A program made the position numbers and the translations under genes. Positions 1 through 9,834 of a stretch of DNA of 64,000 nt are shown one piece after another. The notes under the pieces are model-generated. The model was not told the DNA's origin. It did not search any database and worked only from the letters and a program-made list of their open reading frames with translations. Source of the stretch: Roseovarius aestuarii (GTDB lineage Bacteria; Pseudomonadota; Alphaproteobacteria; Rhodobacterales; Rhodobacteraceae). Position 1 is the first letter of the stretch. Every line of letters begins with the position of its first letter. Location: contig NZ_JAIMIB010000002.1 of assembly GCF_019966515.1 (NCBI RefSeq), positions 186,001 through 250,000 on the forward strand, read 5' to 3'.

Positions 1-1241
1 CCGATATCGCCGATCTTCTGGAGCAGATCAGCGCCTTTGACCGCCGTCGGCTGGTGGAACTTTACGGCGAGGAGTTCGACGGCGATCTGCTGACCGAGCT
101 TGATGACTCGATCCGTGAGGAAGTGATCGGCATCCTGCATCCCGAGGTGCTGGCCGAAGCGGTGCGCGAGCTGGACTCCGACGATGTGGTCGATCTGGTC
201 GAGGATCTGGAGGATGAGCAGCAAAACGCTATCCTCGAAGTGCTGGAAGACAGCGACCGGGTGGCGGTACGGCAATCGCTGACCTATCCGGAATACTCTG
301 CTGGCCGGTTGATGCAGCGCGAGGTGGTGATGGCGCCCGAGCACTGGAATGTCGGCGAAGCCATTGATTACATGCGCAATCAGGACGATCTGCCGGAACA
401 ATTCTATCACATCATCCTGGTCGATCCCAAGCTGCGTCCGGTGGGCAATGTGATGCTGGGCAAGATCATGGCCTCGCCCCGGGTGGTGATGCTGACCTCG
501 CTGGTGGAGGAGACATTCCATACCATCCCCGTCACACAGGACGAGGAAGACGTAGCCTATGCCTTCAACCAGTATCACCTGATCTCGGCCCCGGTGGTCG
601 ATGAAAACGAACGGCTGGTCGGTGTCATTACCATAGATGACGCGATGGTCGTGCTGGACGAAGAGCATGAGGAAGACATTCTGCGTCTGGCCGGGGTAGG
701 CGAAAGCAGCCTGAGCGACAAGGTGATCGACACCACCAAGCGGCGCTTTCCCTGGTTGGCTGTCAATCTGGTCACCGCGATCCTCGCCTCGCTGGTGATT
801 GCGCAGTTCGAGGCGGCGATTGCCCAGATCGTGGCCCTGGCGGTGCTGATGCCGATCGTGGCGTCGATGGGTGGTAACGCAGGTACACAAAGCCTGACCG
901 TGGCTGTGCGCGCCATTGCCACCAAGGACCTGACCTCCAGCAACGTCTGGCGGGTCATCCGCCGCGAATGCATTGTTGGGCTGATCAATGGGCTGATCTT
1001 TGCGCTGGTAATGGGGGTCGTAGGCATCCTGTGGTTCGGTGGGCCCGAACTGGGCTATGTGATCGCTGCCGCGATGGTGATCAATCTGGTTGTGGCCGGC
1101 TTTGCAGGCACTGTCATTCCGGTGCTTCTGGACCGGGCGGGGATTGACCCGGCGCTGGCCTCGGGCGCGTTTGTCACGACGGTCACGGATGTGGTCGGAT
1201 TTTTCGCCTTTCTGGGGCTGGCAGCGGTGGTACTTATATGA
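1..1241 (+). CDS. mgtE: Magnesium transporter MgtE, 5'-truncated by the window edge
   Basis: The open frame already runs at base 3, so the true start lies upstream of the window. MgtE is an inner-membrane Mg2+ channel gated by its cytosolic domains. The visible protein shows the acidic helical N domain, then a CBS pair (about residues 85-215 of the visible part, including APVVDENERLVGVITIDDA), then about five membrane helices. The pore signature MPIVASMGGNAGTQS lies near visible residue 285. The stop codon overlaps the start of the folate gene (ATGA), so the two are probably co-transcribed. Family assignment is secure; only the first part of the N domain is missing. Confidence 0.95.
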   Translation, partial: DIADLLEQISAFDRRRLVELYGEEFDGDLLTELDDSIREEVIGILHPEVLAEAVRELDSDDVVDLVEDLEDEQQNAILEVLEDSDRVAVRQSLTYPEYSAGRLMQREVVMAPEHWNVGEAIDYMRNQDDLPEQFYHIILVDPKLRPVGNVMLGKIMASPRVVMLTSLVEETFHTIPVTQDEEDVAYAFNQYHLISAPVVDENERLVGVITIDDAMVVLDEEHEEDILRLAGVGESSLSDKVIDTTKRRFPWLAVNLVTAILASLVIAQFEAAIAQIVALAVLMPIVASMGGNAGTQSLTVAVRAIATKDLTSSNVWRVIRRECIVGLINGLIFALVMGVVGILWFGGPELGYVIAAAMVINLVVAGFAGTVIPVLLDRAGIDPALASGAFVTTVTDVVGFFAFLGLAAVVLI

Positions 1242-1795
1242 GCGATTTGCAGGCGATCAAGAATGCGGCGCGCAAGGCGGCCTTCGCCCGGCGCAAAAAG
1301 GCGCATGAGGCGGGTGGTGCGGGGCGCGCGGGGCTGCTATCGGGCGTGTTGGCGGGGTATCGCGGCGTGCCCCTGTCGGGCTTTATGCCGATCCGGACCG
1401 AGATCAGCCCGCTGCCGGTGATGGAAGAAGCAGCCGCACACGGCCTTGTCGGCGTGCCGGTAATCGAAGCCGCGGGCCTGCCGCTGAAATTCTCCCGCTG
1501 GGAGCCGGGCTGCGTGCTGAAAGACGGCCCCTTCGGCGCGATGATCCCCGAGGTGGATGATTTCTTTGAGCCGGAGATTCTGATCGTGCCTTTGGTCGCT
1601 TTTGACCGCAATGGCGGGCGGTTGGGTTACGGCGGCGGTTTCTATGATCGCACGATCGAGCTTTTGCGCTCGAAACGGCCGACTTTGGCGATCGGCTTTG
1701 CTTATGCGGCGCAGGAGGCGGAAAACCTGCCGCTGGAGCCCACGGATCAGCCGCTGGACATGATGGTGACTGAAAACGAGGTGATCACCTTTTAG
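1238..1795 (+). CDS. fau: 5-formyltetrahydrofolate cyclo-ligase
   Basis: This enzyme uses ATP to convert 5-formyl-THF to 5,10-methenyl-THF, returning an inhibitory folate to one-carbon metabolism in the cytoplasm. The 185-residue length fits the family. The hallmark glycine-rich motif LGYGGGFYDR lies near residue 129, preceded by the PLVAFD segment, and an N-terminal KAAFARRKKAH stretch matches the basic substrate and ATP contact region. The ATG overlaps the mgtE stop by 4 nt, indicating translational coupling. Confidence 0.93.
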   Translation: MSDLQAIKNAARKAAFARRKKAHEAGGAGRAGLLSGVLAGYRGVPLSGFMPIRTEISPLPVMEEAAAHGLVGVPVIEAAGLPLKFSRWEPGCVLKDGPFGAMIPEVDDFFEPEILIVPLVAFDRNGGRLGYGGGFYDRTIELLRSKRPTLAIGFAYAAQEAENLPLEPTDQPLDMMVTENEVITF

Positions 1796-1828
1796 AGGCA
1801 GCAAGGGCCATACAGATGGAGGGCGGTA

Positions 1829-3523
1829 ATGGCAGAACTGGAAGACCGTATCGCGCAGGGGCGGGGTGACGTTCCGGCCGATCTGGTGCTGCGCGGGGGC
1901 CTTGTGTTCGATCTGGTCACCGGTGACCTGCTGGAAGGCGATGTAGCAATCTGCGGTGATACGATTGTCGGGATCGGCGAGCGCTACGAGGGCGGGGAGG
2001 TGATCGACGTCACCGGCCTCACGCTGGTGCCCGGCTTCATCGACACGCATCTGCATATCGAAAGCTCGCTGGTGACGCCGTTTGAGTTTGATCGGTGCGT
2101 CACGCCACGTGGGGTGACGACGGCGATCTGTGATCCGCATGAGATTGCCAATGTGATCGGCCCTGATGGAATCCGGTATTTCCAAAAAGCAAGCGAGCTG
2201 ACGGTGATGGATATCCGGGTGCAGCTATCTTCCTGCGTGCCTTCGACCGATATGGAAACGTCCGGAGCCGCGATCACCGCTGAGGACCTGAAACCGTTGA
2301 TGGAACATCCCTCGGGCATCGGGCTTGCGGAGTTCATGAATTATCCCGGCGTGATCCATCGCGACCCCGGGGCGATGGCCAAGCTGCGGCTTTATGAAAG
2401 CGGTCATGTGGATGGTCATTGCCCACAGCTTTCGGGGCGTGATCTGAACGCCTATATCGCTGCTGGAATCCGCACCGAGCATGAGGCGACGACCGCCGAA
2501 GAGGCGCTCGAGAAGCTGCAGAAGGGGATGCGTGTGCTGATCCGGGAGGGGTCGGTCAGCAAAGACCTGGTTGCGTTGCAGCCTCTGCTGACCGAGCGGA
2601 CCTCGGCCTATATGTGTCTGTGCACTGACGATAGGAATCCGCTGGACATCGCCGAGCATGGCCATCTGGATTACATGATCCGTACGCTGATCGCGCTCGG
2701 GACGCCTGCGTTGGCGGCCTATCGAGCGGCCTCGCTGTCGGCGGCGGAGGCGTTCGGGCTGAAGGATCGCGGCCAGATTGCCCCAGGCAAACGCGCGGAT
2801 ATCGTGGCGGTGCGGTCGCTGGAGGATTGTGATGCGCAGATGGTTTTCTGCGCGGGCCGACGGGTGAGCGATGCGGCTTTTGCTCAGCGCGAGACTGTAT
2901 CGCCGGTTGGACGGCGCTCGGTCAACGCGCCGACGGTCGCGGCGCGCGATTTCCGGAGCGCCGGGAACCGGGAGGCAACGGATGTGATCGGCATCCTTGA
3001 GGGCAAGATCATCACTGAGCATCTGCACGAGGACATCGCCATCGTGGACGGCGACAAGCGCCCCGATCCGGCGCGCGATCTGGCGCGGATCGCGGTGATC
3101 GAGCGCCACGGCCGCAACGGCAATATCGCGACCGGCTTCGTGCGTGGCTTTGGCTTACAGGCTGGGGCCATCGCCTCGACCGTGTGCCATGACCACCATA
3201 ACATCGCCTGTGTCGGGGTTGATTATGACGACATGGCGCTGGCGGCGAACCGGCTGGGCGAGATCGAAGGCGGGTTTGTGGTGACCAGAGGCGGTGAAGT
3301 GCTGGCGGAGCTGGCGCTGCCGGTGGCCGGGCTGATGAGCCTTGAACCATTCGAGACGGTGCGCGACCGGCTGGATGTCTTGCGCGACGCGGCGCGGGGT
3401 CTGGGGGTGGTGCTGGAAGAGCCGTTCCTGCAACTGGCCTTTCTGGCGCTTCCGGTCATCCCGGCGCTCAAGATCACCGATCGCGGGCTGGTGGATGTGG
3501 AAAAGTTCGAGATCATCGGTTAA
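1829..3523 (+). CDS. ade: Adenine deaminase (amidohydrolase family)
   Basis: It catalyses adenine + H2O to hypoxanthine + NH3 in purine salvage or catabolism. The 564-residue length matches bacterial AdeC-type enzymes. The metal-binding motif DTHLHIESS lies near residue 72, an aspartate-rich [12 protein letters not shown] motif near residue 265, and the ADIVAV amidohydrolase segment about residue 325. The C-terminal Ade domain carries [13 protein letters not shown] near residue 452. The start is 33 nt after the folate gene with AGATGGAGGGCGG just upstream as a ribosome-binding site, so it is probably the last gene of the mgtE unit. A purine-related cluster occurs 20 kb away but no direct link is visible. 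Confidence 0.93.
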   Translation: MAELEDRIAQGRGDVPADLVLRGGLVFDLVTGDLLEGDVAICGDTIVGIGERYEGGEVIDVTGLTLVPGFIDTHLHIESSLVTPFEFDRCVTPRGVTTAICDPHEIANVIGPDGIRYFQKASELTVMDIRVQLSSCVPSTDMETSGAAITAEDLKPLMEHPSGIGLAEFMNYPGVIHRDPGAMAKLRLYESGHVDGHCPQLSGRDLNAYIAAGIRTEHEATTAEEALEKLQKGMRVLIREGSVSKDLVALQPLLTERTSAYMCLCTDDRNPLDIAEHGHLDYMIRTLIALGTPALAAYRAASLSAAEAFGLKDRGQIAPGKRADIVAVRSLEDCDAQMVFCAGRRVSDAAFAQRETVSPVGRRSVNAPTVAARDFRSAGNREATDVIGILEGKIITEHLHEDIAIVDGDKRPDPARDLARIAVIERHGRNGNIATGFVRGFGLQAGAIASTVCHDHHNIACVGVDYDDMALAANRLGEIEGGFVVTRGGEVLAELALPVAGLMSLEPFETVRDRLDVLRDAARGLGVVLEEPFLQLAFLALPVIPALKITDRGLVDVEKFEIIG

Positions 3524-3853
3524 CGCTTCTGGCATTGGGCGGACATTGCACTCTTGAAATACTGCGCCGCGCGATTGCCAGACCGCGGGTGGCGACCAGA
3601 CCTTTGTGGAACGCGCTTTATCCCAGCCAAATCATTGAAAGCTAAGAATGTTACGAAACCTCTCAAAGTCGCCAGCCCTTGTGGGTGGTCTGGCGACCGC
3701 GCGGCGGCCCTCGGCCTTGATTCCGCGCGAGGTGCGATCTCTCAATGGCGGCTCAGGGCCAAGCTCGGTAAATTGAACTCCGCCCGAAACCACTCAGAAA
3801 AAAGGCACGCCTTGGTACAGGCGTGCCTTTAAGAACGGGTTTGGCCCTAACAA
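3524..3853. other. Intergenic region between convergent genes
   Basis: About 330 bases separate the convergent adenine deaminase and binding-protein genes. A 92-codon open frame on the plus strand lacks any recognisable domain and has an atypical low-complexity composition, so I do not call it. The only supported signal is the hairpin terminator near 3797-3830. Confidence 0.5.
3797..3830 (-). terminator. Rho-independent terminator of the binding-protein gene
   Basis: The arms AAAGGCACGCC (3801-3811) and GGCGTGCCTTT (3820-3830) form a perfect 11-bp stem with an 8-nt loop. On the minus strand the stem is followed by a T run (the A run at 3798-3803). It lies about 25 nt past the stop of the minus-strand substrate-binding protein gene. 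Confidence 0.85.
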
Positions 3854-4996
3854 CTACATCTTGCACTCATCCACATAGACGTTGGCGTGATCTTCCAGGG
3901 CCGTGCCGATGATCTTGTTGGTGAAAACGTCGCCTTCCTTGATAACCTCGCGCACATAGATGGTCTGCACCGGGTGATGATTGGCGGCGAATTTGAAATC
4001 GCCCCGGGTCGAGGCGAAATCGGCCTCCATCAACGCCGCGCGGAAGGCATCGGCGTCGCTGACATCCGCCTTGCCTATCGCGCTGATCAGCAGGTTGGCC
4101 GTGTCATAGCCCTGAGAGGCATAGAGCGAGGGCAGGCGGCCATATTCGGTCTGAAACGCCTCGACAAAGGCGGCGTTGGCCGGGTTGTCGATATCCTTGT
4201 TCCACTGGCTGGTGTTTTTCACCCCGATCGCCGCGTCGCCAACCGCCTGCAGGATGCCCTGATCAAAGCTGAAGGCTGGGCCGACGACCGGCAGGTCGAG
4301 CCCGCTGTCGGATAGCTGTTTGAGAAAGGAAATCCCCATGCCGCCGGGCAGGAAGAAGAAGATACTGTCGGCGTCACTTGCCCGGATCTGCGCGATCTCG
4401 CTGGCATAATCCTTCTGGCCAAGCTTGGTGAAGATCTCACCGGCCAACTCGCCCTCGTAAAGCCGCTTGTAGCCGGTCAGCGCATCCACGCCCGCCGGAT
4501 AGTTGGGCGCAAGGATGAAGCTCTTCTTGAACCCTGCCGAGTTGGCATAACCGCCCGCGGCCTCGTGCAGGTTGTCATTCTGCCAGGCGACGTTGAAATA
4601 GTTCGGGTGGCAGCCCTTTCCCGCCAGCGCCGACGGCCCGGCATTGGGTGACAGGTAGAACTTACCTTGCGCGGTGGTTGCGGGCACCACGGCCATGGCG
4701 AGGTTCGACCAGATGATGCCGGTCAGCACGTCCACTTTCTCGGATTGGATCATCTTGTCGGCCAGTTGCACCGCGATCTCGGGCTTGCGCTGATCATCCT
4801 CGACGACAATCTCCAGATTATCATTCCCGGCCATCTTGGCTGCCAGCAGGAACCCGTCGCGCACGTCGATACCAAGGCCCGCGCCACCGCCCGAAAGCGT
4901 GGTGATCATGCCCACCTTGACCTTGCCATCTGCGGCTAGCGCACCGGTGCCAAGCGCACCCATGCAGGCGGCAGCGATCAGTGATTTCAATTTCAT
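3854..4996 (-). CDS. ABC transporter substrate-binding protein, branched-chain amino acid type
   Basis: A 380-residue periplasmic binding protein of the LivJ/LivK-like class (type 1 fold, Peripla_BP_6). A signal peptide spans residues 1-21 with cleavage after GALA. The mature start KVKVGMITTLSGGGAGLGID is the typical first strand and ligand loop, and the hinge region PAFSFDQGILQAVG is also typical. No LivH, LivM, LivG or LivF gene is nearby, so it is an orphan receptor here. The small Lrp-type domain gene lies 21 nt upstream on the same strand and may be co-transcribed. The ligand cannot be read from sequence; amino acids, amides or aromatic acids are all possible. Confidence 0.88.
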   Translation of the reverse strand: MKLKSLIAAACMGALGTGALAADGKVKVGMITTLSGGGAGLGIDVRDGFLLAAKMAGNDNLEIVVEDDQRKPEIAVQLADKMIQSEKVDVLTGIIWSNLAMAVVPATTAQGKFYLSPNAGPSALAGKGCHPNYFNVAWQNDNLHEAAGGYANSAGFKKSFILAPNYPAGVDALTGYKRLYEGELAGEIFTKLGQKDYASEIAQIRASDADSIFFFLPGGMGISFLKQLSDSGLDLPVVGPAFSFDQGILQAVGDAAIGVKNTSQWNKDIDNPANAAFVEAFQTEYGRLPSLYASQGYDTANLLISAIGKADVSDADAFRAALMEADFASTRGDFKFAANHHPVQTIYVREVIKEGDVFTNKIIGTALEDHANVYVDECKM

Positions 4997-5017
4997 ATTC
5001 CGTCTCCCTTGTTAGTC

Positions 5018-5254
5018 TTAGAACGCCTTGAAGGTCAGCGTCGTTTCTGTCCGCTCGATCCCGTCAATATCGAGCAGTTTTTCGTTGATGAAATGGCCCA
5101 CATCCTCGGTCTCGGGGATGTAGAGCTTGAGCAGCAGGTCAAACGGGCCCGAGGTCGAATGCAGTTCCGAATGAATCTCGCGCAGGGCGATCTGTTCGGC
5201 GACAGCGTAGGACGTGCCCGGCCTGCAGCGGATATTGACGAAAACGCAGCGCAT
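5018..5254 (-). CDS. Stand-alone Lrp/AsnC ligand-binding (RAM) domain protein
   Basis: 78 residues that correspond only to the C-terminal AsnC_trans_reg domain of Lrp/AsnC regulators, with no helix-turn-helix. The alternating strand pattern (MRCVFVNIRC, HSTSGPFDLLLKLYIP, IDGIERTETTLTFKAF) is the alpha/beta sandwich of that domain. Such single-domain proteins can oligomerise and bind amino acids. GGGGAGG lies just upstream of the ATG as a strong ribosome-binding site. Its position 21 nt ahead of an amino-acid-type binding protein suggests a shared ligand class; that is inference. Confidence 0.85.
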   Translation of the reverse strand: MRCVFVNIRCRPGTSYAVAEQIALREIHSELHSTSGPFDLLLKLYIPETEDVGHFINEKLLDIDGIERTETTLTFKAF

Positions 5255-5329
5255 GAAGCGGCCTCCCCTATGATCTTGAAGGCATTAAAGACGAAAACGG
5301 ACGCGGAAGGGAACGGCGAATATCATTTT

Positions 5330-5971
5330 TCATTGTTTTTCGATCACCAGGATCTCGCAATAGAACTGAGGTTCGGTTGTCGGCATCATTTGAAACGCCT
5401 CGCCACGGCTGACCAGCGACAACTGCCCCGCCTCTTCAAGCCGGGCAAAGATGTCCGCATATCCGAATTCCACCCAGGCCTCGGTGGCGGCGGCAAAGAT
5501 GATCTTGCCGCCGGGACGCAAAATACGGACAAACTCGTTCAGACTGGCACAGGGCATTTGCGAGGTGGTGCCACAGGTCACGACCGCATCGAAAGAGTCG
5601 CCGTCAAAGTTGGTCCTCTTGCTCAGATCGCATTGGTGAACCTCATCATAGATCCCCTTGCCGCGTGCGATTTCGAGCATCTGTGCCGAGTAGTCAACCG
5701 CCACCAGATGCCGAAATCCTTCATCCTTCATCGCCTGTCCGACAAGGCCGGTCCCTGCGCCTGCGTCCATGACCCGTGCCGATTTATCCAGATGTTCTAC
5801 GGCAACCTTCACGGTTTCCCGGGGCGCAAGATAATCCTCTATGTTGCCGACGTCGGCATCGTATTGCGCGGCCCACAGATCATATCTGCGGCGCAATTCC
5901 TCATTATCCGGTGCGCGAATAACCCAGGATACCCGGTCCTGTTGATTGTCGGGTAATTCATTCGTCGTCAT
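5330..5971 (-). CDS. Class I SAM-dependent methyltransferase
   Basis: 213 residues with a Rossmann-type methyltransferase core. Motif I is VMDAGAGTGLVG at residues 67-78, an acidic residue ends strand 2 (LVAVDYSAQML), and a post-II segment VVTCGTTSQMP leads to LRPGGKIIFAAA. The substrate is unknown. The N-terminal RRRYDLWAAQYDADVGN segment resembles the substrate-binding lid of Williams-Beuren-type (Methyltransf_11/25) enzymes. It reads away from the TerB-like gene's 3' side on the same strand. Confidence 0.85.
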   Translation of the reverse strand: MTTNELPDNQQDRVSWVIRAPDNEELRRRYDLWAAQYDADVGNIEDYLAPRETVKVAVEHLDKSARVMDAGAGTGLVGQAMKDEGFRHLVAVDYSAQMLEIARGKGIYDEVHQCDLSKRTNFDGDSFDAVVTCGTTSQMPCASLNEFVRILRPGGKIIFAAATEAWVEFGYADIFARLEEAGQLSLVSRGEAFQMMPTTEPQFYCEILVIEKQ

Positions 5972-6043
5972 ACCAGCCCCCCGTCATGGTTCGCATCATG
6001 CGCACCCTATCTGACGGTGGACGATCTGACCATGCGGATACCG

Positions 6044-6469
6044 TCAGACCGTCAGGTGCCGCGCCCGCGAGCCGCGTTCGATGGCAGCAGCGTGCAGCCG
6101 GTCGACATTGAGTTCATAGCGGATTTCCTCAAGAATCCGCAGCTCGCTTTCTTCCAGCATGCCATCGGCGGCGGCGACATCGCAGGCCAGGGCATAGGCC
6201 GTTTCAAACAGGCGTTCCGGCAGGTTGTCGCGCACCAGGCCAAACAGCGCTTCGAGCCCGTCTTCAACGCTGAAAAGGTCAAATACGGTTTGCGCGATCA
6301 GCCGCATCCGGTCTGAATCGTAGCCTGCGAAGACCGGCAGGTTATTCACCGCGTTTTCGATCTTGACCAGTTCGGAGGTGCGGATGTTTTCATCCGAGGC
6401 CGAAACCGCGATCATCACCGCCACAAGGCAGTCCTGAGGCGTCAGTGGATGCGGGATTTGTTCGGTCAT
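6044..6469 (-). CDS. TerB-family (tellurite-resistance-like) protein
   Basis: 141 residues, all-helical, with the repeated acidic helix pattern of the TerB fold: [20 protein letters not shown] near the N-terminus and [18 protein letters not shown] near the C-terminus. These DG/E patterns are metal-binding in TerB relatives. A good ribosome-binding site (AAGGA) precedes the ATG. It is divergent from lysS across about 120 nt. TerB-like single-domain proteins are widespread in Alphaproteobacteria and usually have no link to tellurite; the role here is unknown. Confidence 0.82.
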   Translation of the reverse strand: MTEQIPHPLTPQDCLVAVMIAVSASDENIRTSELVKIENAVNNLPVFAGYDSDRMRLIAQTVFDLFSVEDGLEALFGLVRDNLPERLFETAYALACDVAAADGMLEESELRILEEIRYELNVDRLHAAAIERGSRARHLTV

Positions 6470-6588
6470 GGGGCTTCCTTTTCAAAGCGGTGTTGCAGTG
6501 CAGAATATTGACTGTCTGCCCGGTGAGCAATAGGAAGCGCTTTACGCTGGGGCGCGACGAATGCGCCCGGAAAACCGGAGTACCCCCG

Positions 6589-8163
6589 ATGTCTGATCTG
6601 CGCGACGCTGCACTGCAATCGAAAGCATGGCCTTTTGAAGAAGCGCGCCGCGTGCTCAAGCGCTATCACAAGGCGCCGCCGGAAAAAGGGTATGTGCTGT
6701 TTGAGACCGGCTATGGCCCCTCGGGCCTGCCGCATATCGGCACCTTTGGCGAAGTGGCACGCACCACCATGATCAAGCGCGCCTTCGAAGAGATCAGCGA
6801 TATTCCGACCAAGCTCATCTGCTTTTCGGATGACCTCGACGGGATGCGCAAGGTGCCCGGCAATGTGCCCGACCCCGCGCAGCTTGAACCTTATCTGCAA
6901 ATGCCCCTGACCTCCGTTCCCGACCCCTTTGGCACGCATGCTAGTTTTGGTGATCATAACAACGCCATGCTCCGGCGGTTTCTGGATACGTTCGGTTTCG
7001 AGTACGAGTTCTATTCAGCCCGCGAATTCTATCACACAGGGCAGTTTGACGAGATCCTGAAACGTGCGGTGGAACGCTATGACGAGATCATGGCGATTAT
7101 GCTCAAAAGCCTGCGCGACGAACGTGCGGCAACCTATTCCATCTTCCTGCCGCTGCATCCGGATACCGGCCGCGTGCTTTATGTGCCGCTCAAGAAAGTT
7201 TGCCCCGAGACCTATACGATCACCTTCGATGACGAGGACGGCAAGGAATGGACCGTGCCAGTGACCGGCGGCAATGTGAAGCTGCAATGGAAGCCTGATT
7301 TCGGCGCGCGATGGGCGGCGCTTGGCGTTGATTTTGAAATGTATGGCAAGGAGCACGCCACCAACGAGAAGATCTATGACGCCATCTGCCGCGCGCTTGG
7401 CGGGCGGGCACCGGAACACTTCTCATATGAGCTGTTTCTGGATGAAAACGGTCAGAAAATCTCAAAATCCTCGGGCAATGGGGTCAGCATCGACGAATGG
7501 CTGACCTATGCCTCGACGGAAAGCCTGTCCTATTTCATGTATCAGAAGCCCAAAACCGCCAAGCGGATGCATTTCGACGTGATCCCCAAAGCCGTCGACG
7601 AATATCATCAGCAATTGCGGGCCTACGCGACGCAGGACGCCAAGGGCCGTCTCAACAACCCGGTCTGGCACATCCACGGGGGCGACGTGCCCGAAAGCCA
7701 CATGGTGGTGCCGTTCTCGATGCTTCTGAACCTCGCGTCGGTTTCAGGGGCCGAGGACAAGGATCAGCTCTGGGGCTTCATCCGGCGCTATGCGCCCGAG
7801 GCGAGCGCCGAGACCAACCCCGACATGGATCAGGCCGCCGGTTTTGCGCTGCGCTACTACAATGACTTCGTGAAACCCGCCAAGACCTACCGGTTGCCCA
7901 CCGATCTGGAACGCGAAGCGCTGGAAGATCTGCGGGCGCAGCTTGCGGCCTGGCAGGGTGGTCTGGATGCCGAGGAACTGCAAAGCATTGTCTTCGCTTG
8001 CGGGCGCGAGCGGTTTGACCCGCTGCGTGACTGGTTCAAGGCGCTCTACGAGGTCTTGCTGGGCGCCAGTCAGGGGCCGCGCTTTGGCGGATTTATCGCA
8101 CTCTACGGTGTTGAGGAAACCATCGGGTTGATTGATGATGCTTTGGCGGGCAAGCTGGCGTGA
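6589..8163 (+). CDS. lysS: Lysyl-tRNA synthetase, class I
   Basis: Charges tRNA-Lys in the cytoplasm. This is the class I enzyme found in archaea and many Alphaproteobacteria, not the common class II LysS. The class I signatures are visible: HIGT at residues 49-52 in [12 protein letters not shown], and KISKS at residues 290-294. Length is 524 residues from the ATG at 6589, chosen because GGAG lies 8 nt upstream and the protein then starts at the conserved [18 protein letters not shown] segment. An upstream in-frame ATG at 6445 would add 48 poorly conserved residues. Confidence 0.95.
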   Translation: MSDLRDAALQSKAWPFEEARRVLKRYHKAPPEKGYVLFETGYGPSGLPHIGTFGEVARTTMIKRAFEEISDIPTKLICFSDDLDGMRKVPGNVPDPAQLEPYLQMPLTSVPDPFGTHASFGDHNNAMLRRFLDTFGFEYEFYSAREFYHTGQFDEILKRAVERYDEIMAIMLKSLRDERAATYSIFLPLHPDTGRVLYVPLKKVCPETYTITFDDEDGKEWTVPVTGGNVKLQWKPDFGARWAALGVDFEMYGKEHATNEKIYDAICRALGGRAPEHFSYELFLDENGQKISKSSGNGVSIDEWLTYASTESLSYFMYQKPKTAKRMHFDVIPKAVDEYHQQLRAYATQDAKGRLNNPVWHIHGGDVPESHMVVPFSMLLNLASVSGAEDKDQLWGFIRRYAPEASAETNPDMDQAAGFALRYYNDFVKPAKTYRLPTDLEREALEDLRAQLAAWQGGLDAEELQSIVFACGRERFDPLRDWFKALYEVLLGASQGPRFGGFIALYGVEETIGLIDDALAGKLA

Positions 8164-8317
8164 CATGACCGGATCCGGCGATGTCGGATGATCAGCGCAA
8201 TCCGGCCAAGATCAAAATTTAACAAACAATCAACAAAAACGTGCGACAGGTCCGCACATAGCAGCGTGGCAGGAAAGATTGCAGATTGCTGTTGATTGGC
8301 AGGAGTGGAGTAAAGAA

Positions 8318-8569
8318 ATGCAGAAACATTCGAAAGTGGCCTTGGGCCTTGGCATAGCCTCACTTCTGGCGGTGTCGGGCTGTATTGATCCGGCTGATTA
8401 CGAAACGACACCCGTAGAGGTTCAAACGGCCAAGGGTGTCGTGACCTGCCAGCTTTACCGAGAGAAACAGGTGGTCTGGGATGAAGCGATTTCGATCCCG
8501 CCGGGCATGACCATCCGCGAAGGTGACCAGATTTGCGTGAACGAAGGGATTCGCAGACTCAAGAAGTAG
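8318..8569 (+). CDS. Small lipoprotein of unknown function
   Basis: 83 residues. The start at 8318 follows AGGAGTGGAG and gives a clean lipoprotein signal with lipobox LAVSGC, so residue Cys22 would be lipidated. The mature part (about 62 residues) has two further cysteines (VTCQLY and DQICVNEG) that could form a disulfide in the periplasm. I do not recognise a named domain. It lies 150 nt after lysS and ahead of the cytochrome lipoprotein. Confidence 0.75.
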   Translation: MQKHSKVALGLGIASLLAVSGCIDPADYETTPVEVQTAKGVVTCQLYREKQVVWDEAISIPPGMTIREGDQICVNEGIRRLKK

Positions 8570-8677
8570 TGGCGGCCGGATTTGGCGGCGTATGATCCGA
8601 CAAAAAGCCATCACACCTTGCGCCAGATCAAAGCTCTCTGAACCGGTTTGTAGAAAGCTTTGGCCAGGAGGGCGGTC

Positions 8678-9076
8678 ATGAAGCCATTTACATTACTCGT
8701 TCCAGCGTTGGCGATTGCTGCCTGCGCCAGCGCCGTGTCGATGCCGGAAGCCCCGGAAGGCCGGGCACTGTTTGCCGAGAATTGCGTGCAATGCCATGGC
8801 GTATCGGGCCGGGGGAACGGACCGTGGGCCGGGGCGCTGTCTCCTCCGCCCGCGGACCTGACGCGGCTAGCCGAGGGTGGCGCTTTCCCTAAAGCGCGGG
8901 TGCTGTCGGTTATTGACGGATATGACCGCTCCGACCTGCCGGGCAAGGAGATGCCGGAATTCGGCCTGCTTCTAAGGGGGGATACGGTACCGGTCGATGT
9001 GGGTGATGGGGTGTTGACACCAACGCCGCGCCCGCTGGCGGCTCTACTGGCCTATCTGGAGAGCATTCAGCGCTGA
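8678..9076 (+). CDS. Single-haem c-type cytochrome lipoprotein
   Basis: 132 residues from the ATG at 8678, which follows CCAGGAGGGCGGTC. A signal with lipobox IAAC (Cys16) precedes a class I cytochrome c domain. The haem motif CVQCH is at residues 36-40 and the likely axial methionine is Met92 (GKEMPEFG). It probably carries electrons at the periplasmic face of the inner membrane. The 3' end overlaps the convergent membrane-protein gene by 10 nt. Confidence 0.88.
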   Translation: MKPFTLLVPALAIAACASAVSMPEAPEGRALFAENCVQCHGVSGRGNGPWAGALSPPPADLTRLAEGGAFPKARVLSVIDGYDRSDLPGKEMPEFGLLLRGDTVPVDVGDGVLTPTPRPLAALLAYLESIQR

Positions 9077-9834
9077 ATGCCGCGCCGCAACTCGACGATT
9101 GACTTTCCCAGCCGGAATGGGGCGGCAAAGCTGACCAGACAAAGCGCGATGATCTGCAGAACCAGGATATGAGAATTGGCCTGCAGAAATTCCCATTCTT
9201 CTTTCAGCTTTCCGACCTGGGCGATCAGGTCGGTATAGCTTTGTGCAATGATCTGAAAATTGGCGGCAACGCCGGGCCGGGTGCTGCGCAGGGCGTTCAT
9301 CGCAGGGATTGTGGCATCGTCCAGTGGCGGGAAACTCAGGAACTCGCTGGTGTCGAAACTATCGGCCTTTTCGACCATGGCATGCATATTTTCCCCCTGG
9401 CCGGTGCCCTTGACAATGAAATGCAACCCCCTGAGCGGGGCGACCTCGTCGGTCACCGCGATAAAGAGCGGCAGCGCGGCATTTTCGGCGGTGGAGGCCG
9501 ATAGGAAATCGACCTTGTCGCAGAGCGTCGCGATATCGGTGTTTTCTGGTGCTTCGCAATAGGTCAGGCGAAAGCGGGCGGCGTCCTGATCGAAGGAGGC
9601 AGTGGCGGCAAAGGCAATATCAATCTGTCGGTCGATGCGACTGCTGTCGGCCTTATAGATGCCTGCCAGAACCGCGACCAATGCGCCAAATCCACCCAGT
9701 ACGACCCAGATCAGATCGGCCATCAGCCAGGCGCGATGACCGGCGGGTTTTCGGAAGATCAGCGCGGTACCCACCAGCCCCGCAAGAAAGAACGCCATCA
9801 GCAACAGAAATTGGTTGTCGGCAATGAACGTCAT
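9067..9834 (-). CDS. Membrane protein of unknown function with periplasmic loop
   Basis: 255 residues. Two N-terminal helices (about residues 9-28 and 38-60) and one C-terminal helix (about 222-243) flank a roughly 160-residue hydrophilic domain holding three cysteines (TYCEAPEN, ATLCDKV and, in the last helix, ALCLVSF). I do not recognise the domain. Its start codon overlaps the stop of the upstream lipoprotein gene (ATGA), so the two are likely made together. Confidence 0.7.
   Translation of the reverse strand: MTFIADNQFLLLMAFFLAGLVGTALIFRKPAGHRAWLMADLIWVVLGGFGALVAVLAGIYKADSSRIDRQIDIAFAATASFDQDAARFRLTYCEAPENTDIATLCDKVDFLSASTAENAALPLFIAVTDEVAPLRGLHFIVKGTGQGENMHAMVEKADSFDTSEFLSFPPLDDATIPAMNALRSTRPGVAANFQIIAQSYTDLIAQVGKLKEEWEFLQANSHILVLQIIALCLVSFAAPFRLGKSIVELRRGIQR

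Noticed and set aside
3554..3832. 92-codon plus-strand frame after adenine deaminase
   Set aside because: No domain, no clear ribosome-binding site, and it runs into the terminator hairpin of the opposite gene.
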